Shown here piece after piece: positions 1 to 9,164 of a stretch of 64,000 nucleotides of DNA. A model generated the notes under the pieces. That model did no database searches and was not told the origin of the DNA. It saw only the letters and a list, made by a program, of their open reading frames with translations. The stretch comes from JBEKOF01 sp049513975 (GTDB taxonomy: Bacteria > Verrucomicrobiota > Verrucomicrobiia > Limisphaerales > Palsa-1400). Positions within the stretch are counted from its first letter, which is position 1; each line of letters opens with the position of its first letter. The stretch spans positions 10,293 through 74,292 of the forward strand of contig JBEKVM010000005.1 of NCBI GenBank assembly GCA_049513975.1, given 5' to 3'. A program made the position numbers and the translations under genes.

Positions 1-437
1 TCTTCCAAGGCGGGGACGATAAACTTTGCATTCTTGGAATACGCCCGCGCAAACGCCTTGGAACTGTGGCCAAGGGCCTGCTGGGCGAATCGCTCCGGCC
101 TAGCGATGTGCCTGCGAACGCACCCACAAGTTGGCCCGGTTTTGGATGGAAGATTCCGCCGGCGGGACGCCGACGGATGCGGTCGGGACAACCGCGCTCC
201 CCGAAAAAATTGCTAACCCGCAAAATTCACACTCAGATGGAAGCGCCAAAACAGTGCGCCGCGTGGGGGCACGCGGCCTGCAAACACCTCCGATGGCTCC
301 TATAGGCCGCGTGCCCTCACGCGGCGTTTGGAGGTGTGAAATATCCGGGGTAATGATCCGGGACATAATCAAGAGGTGAAAATTTGTTTGTCAGCGAAAA
401 CGCGCTGAGCCGGGTGTGACGCCCCCGTGTGGGAGGC
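1..437. other. Intergenic sequence with palindromic repeat, no gene seen
   Basis: I see no convincing gene between the left edge and the lactate permease stop. The stretch near 150-215 has the look of verrucomicrobial intergenic repeat DNA. A strong inverted repeat lies at 257-278 and 305-326, and is listed separately. The first 216 bases are open in frame 1 but the composition is that of repeat sequence, and no family is recognisable. Confidence 0.55.
257..326. repeat. Inverted repeat with 22-bp arms
   Basis: The arms at 257-278 and 305-326 are complementary at 21 of 22 positions and are built from GCCGCGTG / CACGCGGC units. The sequence between and beyond the arms (CAAACACCTCC and GTTTGGAGGTG) is also partly complementary. 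It lies downstream of the lactate permease, which is read on the minus strand, so it could act as a transcript-end hairpin. No T-tract is evident. It resembles the other dispersed palindromes in this window in style rather than in exact sequence. Confidence 0.7.
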
Positions 438-2075
438 TCAGCGCGGAATCATCCAGGGAAAAAGATAAGCCTGCAGCATCACCAGCAGGCCCATGAGCGC
501 GGCCAGGGCGAGGCTGTGCCAGAAAACCGCGCGCAACACCGTGCCGGCGTCGGGACTGTCCGGACGGCCGCCTGTCGCCACGCTGGCGACGACGATGCTC
601 TGGGCGTCAATCATTTTTCCCATGACGCCGCCCGCGCTGTTGGAGGCGGTCATGAGAATGGGCGGCAAGCCGAGTTGTTGCGCGGTCACTTGTTGCAGAT
701 TGCCGAAGAGCACGTTGGAGGAGGTGTCGCTGCCGGTCAGCGCCACGCCCAGCCATCCGATGAAAGGAGAGAAGAACGGAAAAAGAAAGCCCGTCGCGGC
801 CAGCGCCAGGCCGAGGGTGGTGTCGGCGCCGCTGTAGCGCGTGGTGAAACCCAGCGCGAGCATCAGCGCAATCGTCAGCAGGGAAGCGCGGACACGCCAG
901 ATGGTGCGCGCATAGATATCCAGCAATCGTTTCGGGCTGAGTCGAAGGCAGAAGCCGGCGAGGAGGCCGGCCAGCAACAAGGCGGTGCCTGTCGCCGAAA
1001 GCGCGGTGAAGGCAAAGAGGGCAGGCTCTGGCGTGGGTTGCGCCACCACCGGCGGCACGCGGAGAACCAGGTTATGAAGGCCGGGCATCTGAAAACTCCT
1101 GCTGAAAATGTTGTCCAAAAAGCTCTTAACCGCGGGCAACCCCCAAAGGAACACTAACACGGTGAGGAAAATCCACGGCAGCCATGCCTTCCACGGCGGG
1201 CTATCCTGTCCGGCCGGCGCCCGGTCGGCCGGGGTTTCGCGCGCGCCGCCCGGTTGTTCCCCGGCGGGCCGCCAGAACATCATCAAGATGACGAGGGAAG
1301 CCATGGAGACAATGGCGCTGGCAATGCCCGCGAGCCAGGGCCCGTGAAAATTGCTGACAAGGAATTCGGTGAGGCCGAAGGAAACGCCTGTGACCAGGCA
1401 GGCGGGCCAGACCTCGATCATCCCGCGCCAGCCCGCTTGCGCCGCCACGAGCCAGAATGGAATGAGCATGGCGAACAGGCTTAACTGCCGGCCCACCATG
1501 GAACTCAGCAGGCCAAGATCAAGATTGGTCACCCTGGCCAGCGTAACCAGCGGGATGCCCAGCGCGCCAAAGGCGACAGGCGCGGTGTTGCCGATGAGCG
1601 CCAACTTCGCCGCCTCCAGCGGCCGGAAGCCCAAGCCGATCATGAGCGCGCCGCTGATGGCCACGGGCGTGCCGAAGCCGGCCGCCCCTTCGATGAACGC
1701 CCCAAAGCTGAAGGCAATCAACAAAGCCTGGATGCGGCGGTCGCGCGAGACGCCCGACAATTGCCTTTGCAACACGGCAAACTGCCCTGTTCCCACGCTG
1801 AGGTCGTAAATGAAGATGGCATTCAGAATAATCCAGCCAATGGGGAAAATCCCGTAGGCGCCGCCCAAAACGGCCGCCGCCGCCGCGAGCCGCACCGGCA
1901 TGTGAAACACCGCCGCGGCGATCACCCCGGCGACCAACAGGCCGGCCAGCGCCGCGAATTGCGCCCGCACATGCCGGAACGCGAGCAAACCGAGCAAGGT
2001 CACGACCGGCAGCGCCGCGATCAGCGCCGATCCGCCCACGCTTCCCAACGGCGCGTAATTTTGGGACCAGATCAT
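438..2075 (-). CDS. L-lactate permease (LctP family)
   Basis: A 545-residue, very hydrophobic protein with roughly a dozen membrane segments, matching the usual length of LctP/LldP lactate permeases. The N-terminus WSQNYAPLG matches the family start (WQQNYxPLG). The glycine-rich segment FGAFIEGAAGFGTPVAI at about residues 124-140 is the most recognisable family motif. The C-terminal half carries a second conserved stretch, SDTSSNVLFGNLQ, followed by SNSAGGVMGKMI. The family imports L-lactate, D-lactate or glycolate by proton symport across the inner membrane. No lactate dehydrogenase gene lies beside it, so the gene stands alone here. The ATG at 2075 gives the expected N-terminus. Confidence 0.93.
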   Translation of the reverse strand: MIWSQNYAPLGSVGGSALIAALPVVTLLGLLAFRHVRAQFAALAGLLVAGVIAAAVFHMPVRLAAAAAVLGGAYGIFPIGWIILNAIFIYDLSVGTGQFAVLQRQLSGVSRDRRIQALLIAFSFGAFIEGAAGFGTPVAISGALMIGLGFRPLEAAKLALIGNTAPVAFGALGIPLVTLARVTNLDLGLLSSMVGRQLSLFAMLIPFWLVAAQAGWRGMIEVWPACLVTGVSFGLTEFLVSNFHGPWLAGIASAIVSMASLVILMMFWRPAGEQPGGARETPADRAPAGQDSPPWKAWLPWIFLTVLVFLWGLPAVKSFLDNIFSRSFQMPGLHNLVLRVPPVVAQPTPEPALFAFTALSATGTALLLAGLLAGFCLRLSPKRLLDIYARTIWRVRASLLTIALMLALGFTTRYSGADTTLGLALAATGFLFPFFSPFIGWLGVALTGSDTSSNVLFGNLQQVTAQQLGLPPILMTASNSAGGVMGKMIDAQSIVVASVATGGRPDSPDAGTVLRAVFWHSLALAALMGLLVMLQAYLFPWMIPR

Positions 2076-2379
2076 GGCGGCGGTGAAGTGGAGAAGGAAA
2101 TCGCGCCGGGGGAAGAGCGTCCGCCGAAGGCCGGGCTTGAGGCTGGTCGCGCGATATGGGCGGGGCGGTTCACAACGATATTGACCGTGAGGCTTTCAAG
2201 CCGGGTGTGTCACGTCAAGTCACGAATCATGCAAAGGGCGGGAAGGGGCGCATTTGACTTTTTTGGGTAACTCCTGTCGGCGAAGTAAATACTTTACGAT
2301 GTGGGACGTCTCGATTGAGAATTGGTCATTGGGGATTTGTCATTGCTTATTGGAAGACCTTAGGATAGGAAACCAAACC
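2076..2379. other. Intergenic region with a short dispersed repeat
   Basis: This 304-base region separates the divergent lactate permease and serine hydrolase genes. I see no gene. Bases 2311-2331 contain a 21-base element of the ATTGAGAATTGGTCATT type that recurs in inverse orientation at 60397-60417. It probably also contains the promoters of both flanking genes, which I could not define. Confidence 0.5.
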
Positions 2380-3582
2380 ATGACCACCCAATTGCGTTTC
2401 TATTCCAGTCTGCTGCTGCTGTCATTGTTGGCCGGTTGCGTTTCTCCAAAACTACCCGGGGTCGGCGCGGCCATGCAAGCCGCGGTTGATGCCCGTGAAA
2501 TCTCCGGGGCCGTCACGGTGGTCGTGACCAAGGATAAAGTCATTCATTTGGAAACGACCGGGCTGGCGGACATCGCCGGCAAAAAGCCCATGGAGCCGGA
2601 CACCCTGTTCTGGATCGCCTCGATGACGAAGCCCATCACCGCCGTCTCCGTCCTGATGTTGCAGGATGAGGGCAAACTCAACGTAGCGGATCCCATCGCG
2701 AAATACATCCCCGCGTTCTCCGGCCTGAAAACTCCCTCGGGCCAACCCGCCAATCTCACCATTGCCCAGACGCTCACCCACACGTCGGGCCTGGGGGAAG
2801 GCGATGGCAAAGCCGCGCACAACGCGCATACCCTCGCCGATATGATCCCGCTCTATCTGGCCGCGCCCATGCAATACGAGCCGGGCGCAAAATGGAAGTA
2901 CACTCAATCCGGCATCAACGCAGCCGCGCGCGTCGTCGAAGTCGTCAGCGGGATGTCCTTCGATGCCTTCGTCCAGCAGCGCATCCTTGATCCGCTGGGC
3001 ATGAAGCACACCACTTTCTATCCCGCGAACAAGCCATCCGCGCATCTGGTTGTTCCTTATAATAAGGACCAAGCCACTGGCGCGCTGACAGTGGCGCCGC
3101 CGCTGGGCGATTTCGGCGTGGCTGGCCACCCGCCGTTTGGCAATGGCGGACTTTACTCCACCGGCCCCGATTATGCCCGGTTCTGCCAGATGCTCCTCGG
3201 CGGGGGCGTGAGGCAGGGCAAACGCTATCTTAGCCCGGCGGCCATGAAGCTGCTCAGCACCGTCCAAACCGGCGACCTGCCCACGGGCTTTTTCCAATCC
3301 GCGGAATATGGCCAGTATGGTGAAAAGTACGGTTGGGGAATCGGGACCTGCATCCTGCGCGCTCCGCATCCGGGTGTCGCGGCCATGCTGTCCGCCGGCA
3401 CCTTCGGCCACGGCGGCGCGTGGGGCACGCAGGCTTGGGTGGATCCCGTGCGCGGAGTGGCTTACGTGCTGATGGTGCAGCGCGCCAATTTTGGCAACAG
3501 CGACGCCAGCGGGGTGCGCCGCGCGTTTCAACAAGCCACGGCCGATGCGCTCGCGCAGAAACCTTTTTCGCCGAATCCCTGA
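2380..3582 (+). CDS. Beta-lactamase-family serine hydrolase, lipoprotein
   Basis: The chosen ATG at 2380 gives a 400-residue protein with a lipoprotein signal peptide ending in LSLLAGC (Cys20), so it is probably anchored in the envelope. An upstream in-frame start exists, but the sequence before 2380 is repeat-like. The catalytic S-x-x-K motif is SMTK at about residues 81-84 (WIASMTKPITA). The second motif appears as YTQSG near 174, and the third box is HGGAWGT near the C-terminus. Family members are class C beta-lactamase-like esterases or D-aminopeptidases (COG1680). A specific substrate cannot be assigned, and true beta-lactamase activity is less likely than esterase or peptidase activity. 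Confidence 0.88.
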   Translation: MTTQLRFYSSLLLLSLLAGCVSPKLPGVGAAMQAAVDAREISGAVTVVVTKDKVIHLETTGLADIAGKKPMEPDTLFWIASMTKPITAVSVLMLQDEGKLNVADPIAKYIPAFSGLKTPSGQPANLTIAQTLTHTSGLGEGDGKAAHNAHTLADMIPLYLAAPMQYEPGAKWKYTQSGINAAARVVEVVSGMSFDAFVQQRILDPLGMKHTTFYPANKPSAHLVVPYNKDQATGALTVAPPLGDFGVAGHPPFGNGGLYSTGPDYARFCQMLLGGGVRQGKRYLSPAAMKLLSTVQTGDLPTGFFQSAEYGQYGEKYGWGIGTCILRAPHPGVAAMLSAGTFGHGGAWGTQAWVDPVRGVAYVLMVQRANFGNSDASGVRRAFQQATADALAQKPFSPNP

Positions 3583-3663
3583 GCAACGCGCTCGTGAAAA
3601 GATGGCATGTTCCCGCAAGCTTCTTTCACTCTCGAACAAGAATGAACAAATTCCCCAAAGCCT

Positions 3664-4509
3664 ATGCAAACCACACGCCGTCAGTTTATCCAATCCGGGC
3701 TTGTTTGCGCCGCCGGCATGACCGTCAGTCCGAAGATCGCTTTGGCCGCTGAGCAGGCGAAAACCGTGTCCATCGGATTCCAGCTTTACACCGTGCGCGG
3801 CGAATTTGCCCGGAACGTGCCGGACACGATCAAAACGCTCGCGCAAATCGGCTACCGCGGAGTGGAGTTTTGGGATTACAGCGGCACGCCCGAGGTCTAT
3901 CAGCACTATTCCGCCGCCGACTTGCGCAAAATCCTCGATGAAAACGGCCTGAAGTGTTGCGGGATGCATGTGACGCTGGAGGCGCTGTCTGGTGACAAGC
4001 TCAAGCGCACGATCGAAAACAACCAGACCCTCGGCAATATCTACATCAACCTCGTCATGGCTCCGGACCTGATGAAATCCGAGTCCGGCATTGGCGAGCT
4101 GGCCGCGCTGTTGAACCAAGTCTCCACAGAATGCCAGGCGCAAAAAATGGTGGCCGGCTATCATTGTCACGCGTTCGATTTCGCCAAAATCAACGGCCGC
4201 TTCGCCTGGGAAATCCTTTTCAGCCGGCTCAAACCGGAGGTCAATATGCAGCTTGATGTCGGCAACTGCCTGTCCGGTGGCGGCGACCCCATTGCCATGT
4301 TCAAGGAATTTCCGGGCCGCTCCTGGAGCGTTCACATCAAGGAATACAAGGACAAGACCTTCGACAATGATTTTTACAAGGAAGTGTTCCGCCTTTGCGA
4401 AACGACTTGCGCGACCAAATGGTATATCGTGGAAATGGGCAGCGAAGATGGCACGGGCTTCGATGTGCCCCGCCAGGCGCTCGCCAAACTCCACAGCCTC
4501 GGCAAATAA
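3664..4509 (+). CDS. Tat-exported sugar phosphate isomerase/epimerase-like TIM barrel
   Basis: A 281-residue protein beginning with a twin-arginine leader (TTRRQFIQSG then a hydrophobic stretch ending near IALAA), so export by Tat is predicted. The body is a xylose isomerase-like TIM barrel (AP_endonuc_2 type). Likely metal ligands sit in GVEFWDYSG, YHCHAFDF, LDVGNCLSGG, HIKEYKD and a late VEMGSEDG. The next gene, a Tat-exported Gfo/Idh oxidoreductase, starts 2 bases after its stop, so the two form a pair. Exported pairs like this are common in Verrucomicrobiota and Planctomycetota, and the substrate is generally unknown. The fold is seen with good confidence; the exact reaction is not. Confidence 0.86.
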   Translation: MQTTRRQFIQSGLVCAAGMTVSPKIALAAEQAKTVSIGFQLYTVRGEFARNVPDTIKTLAQIGYRGVEFWDYSGTPEVYQHYSAADLRKILDENGLKCCGMHVTLEALSGDKLKRTIENNQTLGNIYINLVMAPDLMKSESGIGELAALLNQVSTECQAQKMVAGYHCHAFDFAKINGRFAWEILFSRLKPEVNMQLDVGNCLSGGGDPIAMFKEFPGRSWSVHIKEYKDKTFDNDFYKEVFRLCETTCATKWYIVEMGSEDGTGFDVPRQALAKLHSLGK

Positions 4510-4511
4510 CC

Positions 4512-6122
4512 ATGAAAACCAGCCATGCCACCCAGCCGCCGTTGCCGGCCGGGGCGGCGCAGAGCGCCAGCGCCGCCTCGCACGCGGCCCGCCTTTCGCG
4601 GCGCAAATTTATGCTCGCCAGCGGCGCCGCCGCCGCTTTTGCCATCGTGCCGCGCCACGTTCTGGGCGGGCCGGGATTTGTCGCTCCCAGCGAGAAAATT
4701 ACCCTGGCCTACATCGGATGCGGGACCCAGGGGCTTCGAGAAATGGTTGACATGCTCGCGGTCCCTGAAATCCAAATCGTCGCCGTTTGCGACCCCGTCA
4801 AGGACAGCCAGGAATACCTGGACTGGTCCAGCGACGGCTTGCGCGCTTCCATCGCCAATGCCATGGGCCAACCGGATTGGCGGCGCGGGAGGAGCGGGGT
4901 TCCAGGAGGCCGCGACGTTGCCAAAGAACTCGTCGAAACCTATTACGCCGGCAAACGATCTTCGGAAAAACTCAACGGCTGCAACGCCTACGCCGACTTC
5001 CGCGAATTGCAGGACCGGGAGAAGGACATCAACGCCGTGAAAATCATGACGCCCGATCATCTGCATGCGACGATGGCCATTGCCGCGATGAAGCAAGGCA
5101 GGCATGTGCTGATGCACAAGCCGCTGGCCAATCGGTTGCAGGAAGCGCGATGGGTGGTTGAAACCGCGCGCCAAACGAAAGTGGCCACTCATTTCCTGGC
5201 GGCCAACGACGGCGCCGACATTCAGACGATCAAAAAGTGGATTGACGGGGGCGCCATCGGCACGCTGAGCGCGATCCACAACTGGACCAACCGCCCCGTC
5301 TGGCCGCAATACGCGACCATCCCAACCGAGACTCCTCCGGTCCCGGCGGATTTTGACTGGTCATTGTGGCTCGGGCCGTGTGCGGACCGTCCCTATCATC
5401 CGCATTACACCCACATGGTGTTTCGCGGCTGGTATGATTTCGGCGGCGGCGCGCTCGCGGATATGGGCCATTACAGCCTTTGGTCCGTCTTCAAGCTCTT
5501 TGATCTTGACTCGCCGATCTCCGTCGAATCGCGTCCCAGCCACGTCTGCGCGCTCAACCGAAACGTGGCCATCACCATCAAAAACGACTATTCCTTTCCG
5601 GACGCGTGCGTCATCCGCTTCAAATTCGCCGCCAAAGGCCCACGGCCGGCCATTGATCTGTTTTGGTACGACGGCTCGATGAAACCGCCCACGCCCGAAG
5701 AATTGGAAAGCGACGGCCAGGAACTGCCTGCCGAAGGCCTGATGTTTGTGGGCGACAAAGGAAAAATCCTGGCCGATTTTCGCGGGGAAGACCCGCAAAT
5801 CATTCCCGCGCGGAAGATGCGCGATTATCTGACGGCCAGGAATCTATCCGCGCCGCCTCCATCGCCTCGCGACCTGGGCCAACGCCAGCGGCGCGCGATT
5901 GACCGGTGGGTAGCCGCCTGCAAAGGCGGTCCGGCGACTGAGGGGGACTTCCTGCAAGGCGGGCCGATCTCGGACGCCTTCAACCTCGCCGCCGTCTCGC
6001 TGCGTCTGGGCGGCCGGAAACTGGTCTTTGACGCTGCCGCCATGCGCATCATCAACCTGCCCGACGCCAACCGCCACCTCACCCGCGAATATCGCAAAGG
6101 CTGGGAACTGCAAAGTTCATGA
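4512..6122 (+). CDS. Tat-exported Gfo/Idh/MocA-family oxidoreductase
   Basis: The ATG at 4512, 2 bases after the upstream stop, gives 536 residues with a twin-arginine leader (LSRRKFMLASG, Arg30-Arg31). A Rossmann nucleotide-binding motif follows at about residues 66-75 (YIGCGTQGLR). Later motifs typical of the family are MTPDHLHATMAIAAM and HKPLANRLQEAR, where Lys corresponds to the catalytic EKP lysine. The C-terminal domain contains the long Trp/Tyr-rich stretch seen in the secreted verrucomicrobial and planctomycetal branch (GWYDFGGGALADMGHY). It probably oxidises or reduces a sugar in the periplasm and is co-transcribed with the isomerase-like gene. The substrate is unknown. Confidence 0.9.
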   Translation: MKTSHATQPPLPAGAAQSASAASHAARLSRRKFMLASGAAAAFAIVPRHVLGGPGFVAPSEKITLAYIGCGTQGLREMVDMLAVPEIQIVAVCDPVKDSQEYLDWSSDGLRASIANAMGQPDWRRGRSGVPGGRDVAKELVETYYAGKRSSEKLNGCNAYADFRELQDREKDINAVKIMTPDHLHATMAIAAMKQGRHVLMHKPLANRLQEARWVVETARQTKVATHFLAANDGADIQTIKKWIDGGAIGTLSAIHNWTNRPVWPQYATIPTETPPVPADFDWSLWLGPCADRPYHPHYTHMVFRGWYDFGGGALADMGHYSLWSVFKLFDLDSPISVESRPSHVCALNRNVAITIKNDYSFPDACVIRFKFAAKGPRPAIDLFWYDGSMKPPTPEELESDGQELPAEGLMFVGDKGKILADFRGEDPQIIPARKMRDYLTARNLSAPPPSPRDLGQRQRRAIDRWVAACKGGPATEGDFLQGGPISDAFNLAAVSLRLGGRKLVFDAAAMRIINLPDANRHLTREYRKGWELQSS

Positions 6123-6220
6123 CCACCCGTTCCAATTCGCGGCGAGCCGTCGCCGGGAATATGGGTCAACACCAGCCAGCGGGATGCAGGCGGTGTTCCA
6201 GCACGACCAATGGATTTTTT

Positions 6221-8572
6221 CTATGGGTATAGTTCGATTTCACTGATCTGTGCCGCGTTAGGGTAGGCCGGGTTGGCGGAGGCGCGAATCGTCAGCCGGA
6301 AGTCATCCGTCGTCACCGGCTCAATCTTCGCCCGGTAAACTTGCGACTGCCGGTTATCGGTCGCGTTGATGACCTGGCGTTCCCGGCCGTTGACTCGCAC
6401 CGTGCCCTCGAAGCTGACCGGGTAACCGGCCGGGTCCGCGAAGTGAATTACCACCGTGGAAATCCTCGCCGGCTTGGCCAGATGCACTTCGACCCAATGC
6501 GGGTGCGGCTGGTCGAGGGAGGAATGCCAGCGGTTGGAAAAGTCTTCGGGGGTGGCAATCACCCCATCAATGACTTTGGCCGTGCAGCCCGGTTCCTTGG
6601 CATACTCGCTGTCCGAACTGGCGGTGGCTCCGTTGGCGGCCAGCGCCAAATCGTTCCGGCGGTTTTCCAGATGGGGGCGGGGCTTGGGCGGATTGGTCCA
6701 CGTCCGGGCGTGCGAAAGTGTCTGCCAGGTCTGACCGGTCTGATAGACGGTCGCCAGATCCAGCGGCTGCGGCAACCAGGTGCGAAAAATATTTTGCGCA
6801 CTGAAGGCGTTGCCAGCCGAGGCATAATCACAAAACGTCAGTGCGCCCACATCAAACGCCATCCAGGCGCCGATTTTCTTCGCGGCAGCCGGGTTCGGTT
6901 TCAATTCCGGATTCCGGTCAAGCGTTATGCGGCCGGCGGCGGCTGGGGTGAGACGGTTGTCCAGCGACAGCACCACCGGGCCACGCTGCAAGGCGACCGG
7001 GCCATTGCATTCCACCACCTTGGCGCTCATGTCGAAGGTAATGGCCACCCGGTCGCCTTTGTGCCACGCGCGGCGAATCTTCGCATAGCCGGGCGCAACC
7101 GGCAGCGGCTGGCCGTTCACCTTCAGCTCCGTCCGTTCACTCCAGGCCGGGATGCGCAGGGACAGGGTGAACTCCCCGGTCCCGGCCGGCGTCATCCGGA
7201 TTTCGACGTGGTCGCTCACGGGATAGTCGCCGGTGATTTGCAGTTTGACGGCGCCGACCTGGGCCGTTCCGGGAGCGTAAAGATTGACGACCGGGCCGGC
7301 GGCGCTTTGCATGAAGGCCCAGAAGGGCGTCAGCATCAGCCCGCGCGGGCCGTTGACCACGCAGCAACTCAGGCCGACATCGGCGTGTTGCACATAACTG
7401 GGCACGCGCACACCCATCAAGCCATCAAAGTAAGCCCACCATTGTCCGTCCGGCATCATCGCGCCGAGCAGGCCGTTGTAGAGATTCTTCTCCAGCTCGT
7501 CCGCATAGCGCGCGTCGCCGGTCAGGCGCAGGAGCTGGTCGCAGAGCTTCATCCACGTCACCGTGACGCAGGTCTCCATCGGTTTTTCGACCACGCCGGT
7601 CTGTTGTTTTGCGCCACCGAACCAAACTTCATTGTGCGTGCCGACGCCCACCAAGGTGGCTTCTTCGCGCAAGATGCCGTCGGCGAGTTTAATCGGCGCC
7701 TGGAGATACTGGAGTTTGCCTGTGGCGCGGTAGAGTTCGCACAAACCCTCGAAGCAGGACATCATTTCGTAGGCTTTCGGGGAGCACATCCCGGCCGGAT
7801 TCTTCCCCGCCAAAGCATCTTCCACCAGCCTCATGCCGCCCGGCAGGCGTTTTGACGGCAGGTCCCAGCAGGCAACAATATGTTCGGCAAATTCCAGGTA
7901 TTTTTCTTCGCCCGTTCGTTCGTAAACCAAAACCACCGGCTCCAACACCGACGAGGCCGGCAAGCCGTTCCATTCCCCGACGTCGGCGATGCTGGTCTTG
8001 CCCGGGCCCAGTTCGGCGATCAATACGTCCGTTTGTCGCCGGGCCGCAGTCAGCGCCGCCGGGTCGCGTGTCCGGTCGTAATCCGCGATCAATCCGAGCA
8101 AGGCATACTTGCATCCCCACACATCCCAGCCTTCCAGCCGATGGGCCGGCACGCGCGTGCCGAGATAACCATCCGGCGCCGCGGTCGCCATCAACGCCTT
8201 TGCCGCCTCATCGCGCAGCCCGCGCGTGGCCGGCGTGGAGTGCCAGGCGTCGGCCAGCGTCAGGGACGTAAACCACTTGCCCCAATACTCACAGCGCCAA
8301 TCGGCGCCGCCGATTTCCGTTTTGGCCCGATAGGGTGCGACCACCGACTCGACGTCCTGCGCCAGAATTCGATGGGCGAGGCACAGGTCGAGTTTCTCGC
8401 CCAGCCGCCCGCTGATCCGCACCGATTCCGGCGCGGCCGGCGTCAACACATCATTCACCCCGGATTCTTCCGCAAACCCCGTCACGGTCGCGCCAAGGAT
8501 TAACCGGGCCGCCAACAATGTTAAAATCATGTTCCGTGTTGGTCTTGCAGTGAAGAAGGGACGCACATTCAT
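6221..8572 (-). CDS. GH127 beta-L-arabinofuranosidase-like enzyme with C-terminal discoidin-like domain
   Basis: 783 residues with an N-terminal signal peptide, so it is exported. The central part is the alpha/alpha barrel of GH127 (formerly DUF1680). The signature cysteine cluster is visible: METC around residues 332-335 and SCCVVNG around 402-408. In characterised GH127 enzymes the equivalent Glu and Cys residues form the zinc-linked catalytic site. The last 120 residues or so (from about 660, VIATPEDFSNRWHSS onward) look like an F5/8 type C carbohydrate-binding domain. The start at 8572 is preceded by AAGG at suitable spacing. A second GH127 gene lies at 30115-32601, and GH43 is nearby. 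Release of L-arabinofuranose from plant material is inferred. Confidence 0.88.
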   Translation of the reverse strand: MNVRPFFTARPTRNMILTLLAARLILGATVTGFAEESGVNDVLTPAAPESVRISGRLGEKLDLCLAHRILAQDVESVVAPYRAKTEIGGADWRCEYWGKWFTSLTLADAWHSTPATRGLRDEAAKALMATAAPDGYLGTRVPAHRLEGWDVWGCKYALLGLIADYDRTRDPAALTAARRQTDVLIAELGPGKTSIADVGEWNGLPASSVLEPVVLVYERTGEEKYLEFAEHIVACWDLPSKRLPGGMRLVEDALAGKNPAGMCSPKAYEMMSCFEGLCELYRATGKLQYLQAPIKLADGILREEATLVGVGTHNEVWFGGAKQQTGVVEKPMETCVTVTWMKLCDQLLRLTGDARYADELEKNLYNGLLGAMMPDGQWWAYFDGLMGVRVPSYVQHADVGLSCCVVNGPRGLMLTPFWAFMQSAAGPVVNLYAPGTAQVGAVKLQITGDYPVSDHVEIRMTPAGTGEFTLSLRIPAWSERTELKVNGQPLPVAPGYAKIRRAWHKGDRVAITFDMSAKVVECNGPVALQRGPVVLSLDNRLTPAAAGRITLDRNPELKPNPAAAKKIGAWMAFDVGALTFCDYASAGNAFSAQNIFRTWLPQPLDLATVYQTGQTWQTLSHARTWTNPPKPRPHLENRRNDLALAANGATASSDSEYAKEPGCTAKVIDGVIATPEDFSNRWHSSLDQPHPHWVEVHLAKPARISTVVIHFADPAGYPVSFEGTVRVNGRERQVINATDNRQSQVYRAKIEPVTTDDFRLTIRASANPAYPNAAQISEIELYP

Positions 8573-8600
8573 AAGGGCCTTGATTTAATTATGATTGGGT

Positions 8601-8775
8601 TCATTTTGCCGGGCGAGGCATGAGCGGGTTTTTGGACATGAGTGAGCTTATATTTTTGCCGGTTCTTTGTCCATTTTGATAACCGAACTTGAACAACGGC
8701 TCGTAATCCTTGTCACCCACATTGAGCGGAAGCCGCGCCGCCGACCGCGGCCGAGGGGGACCAGGAGTTGAAGAC
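8601..8775 (-). pseudogene. Remnant of a GH3 beta-glucosidase C-terminus
   Basis: Read on the minus strand, one frame gives RLPLNVGDKDYEPLFKFGY and continues to a TGA at 8601-8603. A second frame just upstream gives FNSWSPSAA. Joined by one frameshift, these reproduce the conserved C-terminal block of GH3 beta-glucosidases (F-S-W-P-x-S-A-x-x-L-P-x-N-V-G-D-x-x-Y-x-P-L-F-x-F-G-Y-G). Nothing upstream continues the family, so only the tail of the gene survives. This is seen in the sequence; the family assignment comes from my memory of the motif. It lies immediately upstream of the GH127 gene, which suggests a former larger glycan-degradation cluster. Confidence 0.6.
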
Positions 8776-9164
8776 TTTTAGTATTGCTCACGATTTGAAA
8801 TACCGCGTTCCCTTCATCAAAGAGGCGCTGGCGGCGGGCAGCGCGGCAGCGGCATCAATCATGTGATCAACGGCATGGGCAATCCGGTGATTACAACCTT
8901 GAAGGCGATGGCGGACTAACGGTGATAACGGCACGACTTTCGTTTCGTGCCTCAACAAGGCGCCGGGCTTCGCCGGCGTCATTGATTCCCAAGCTCTCCC
9001 GCTTTTTGGTGAGGGTGCCGAAACAGTAACAGGCATCGCGGTTGCCGCGAAAGATTAGACGATGGCGCTTCATAACTTTTGATCGCAATGAAGTGCGGGC
9101 GTTAATGGGTGCCTGGAAATGATGTGCCGGTTGGGGTTGACCGGAGGTCGGGTGCGTGGTTTGA

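Noticed and set aside
257..326. CRISPR array or tRNA at short palindromes
   Set aside because: Single inverted repeats with no regular direct-repeat and spacer spacing, and no cloverleaf features.
34..379. Short overlapping frames at the left edge
   Set aside because: They translate repeat sequence (for example AGGTPTDAVGTTALPE) and have no stable protein character.
2452..4494. Minus-strand reading frame of about 680 codons opposite the serine hydrolase and isomerase genes
   Set aside because: It runs antisense to two genes with recognised motifs and has no protein signature of its own. Long antisense frames are expected in GC-rich DNA.
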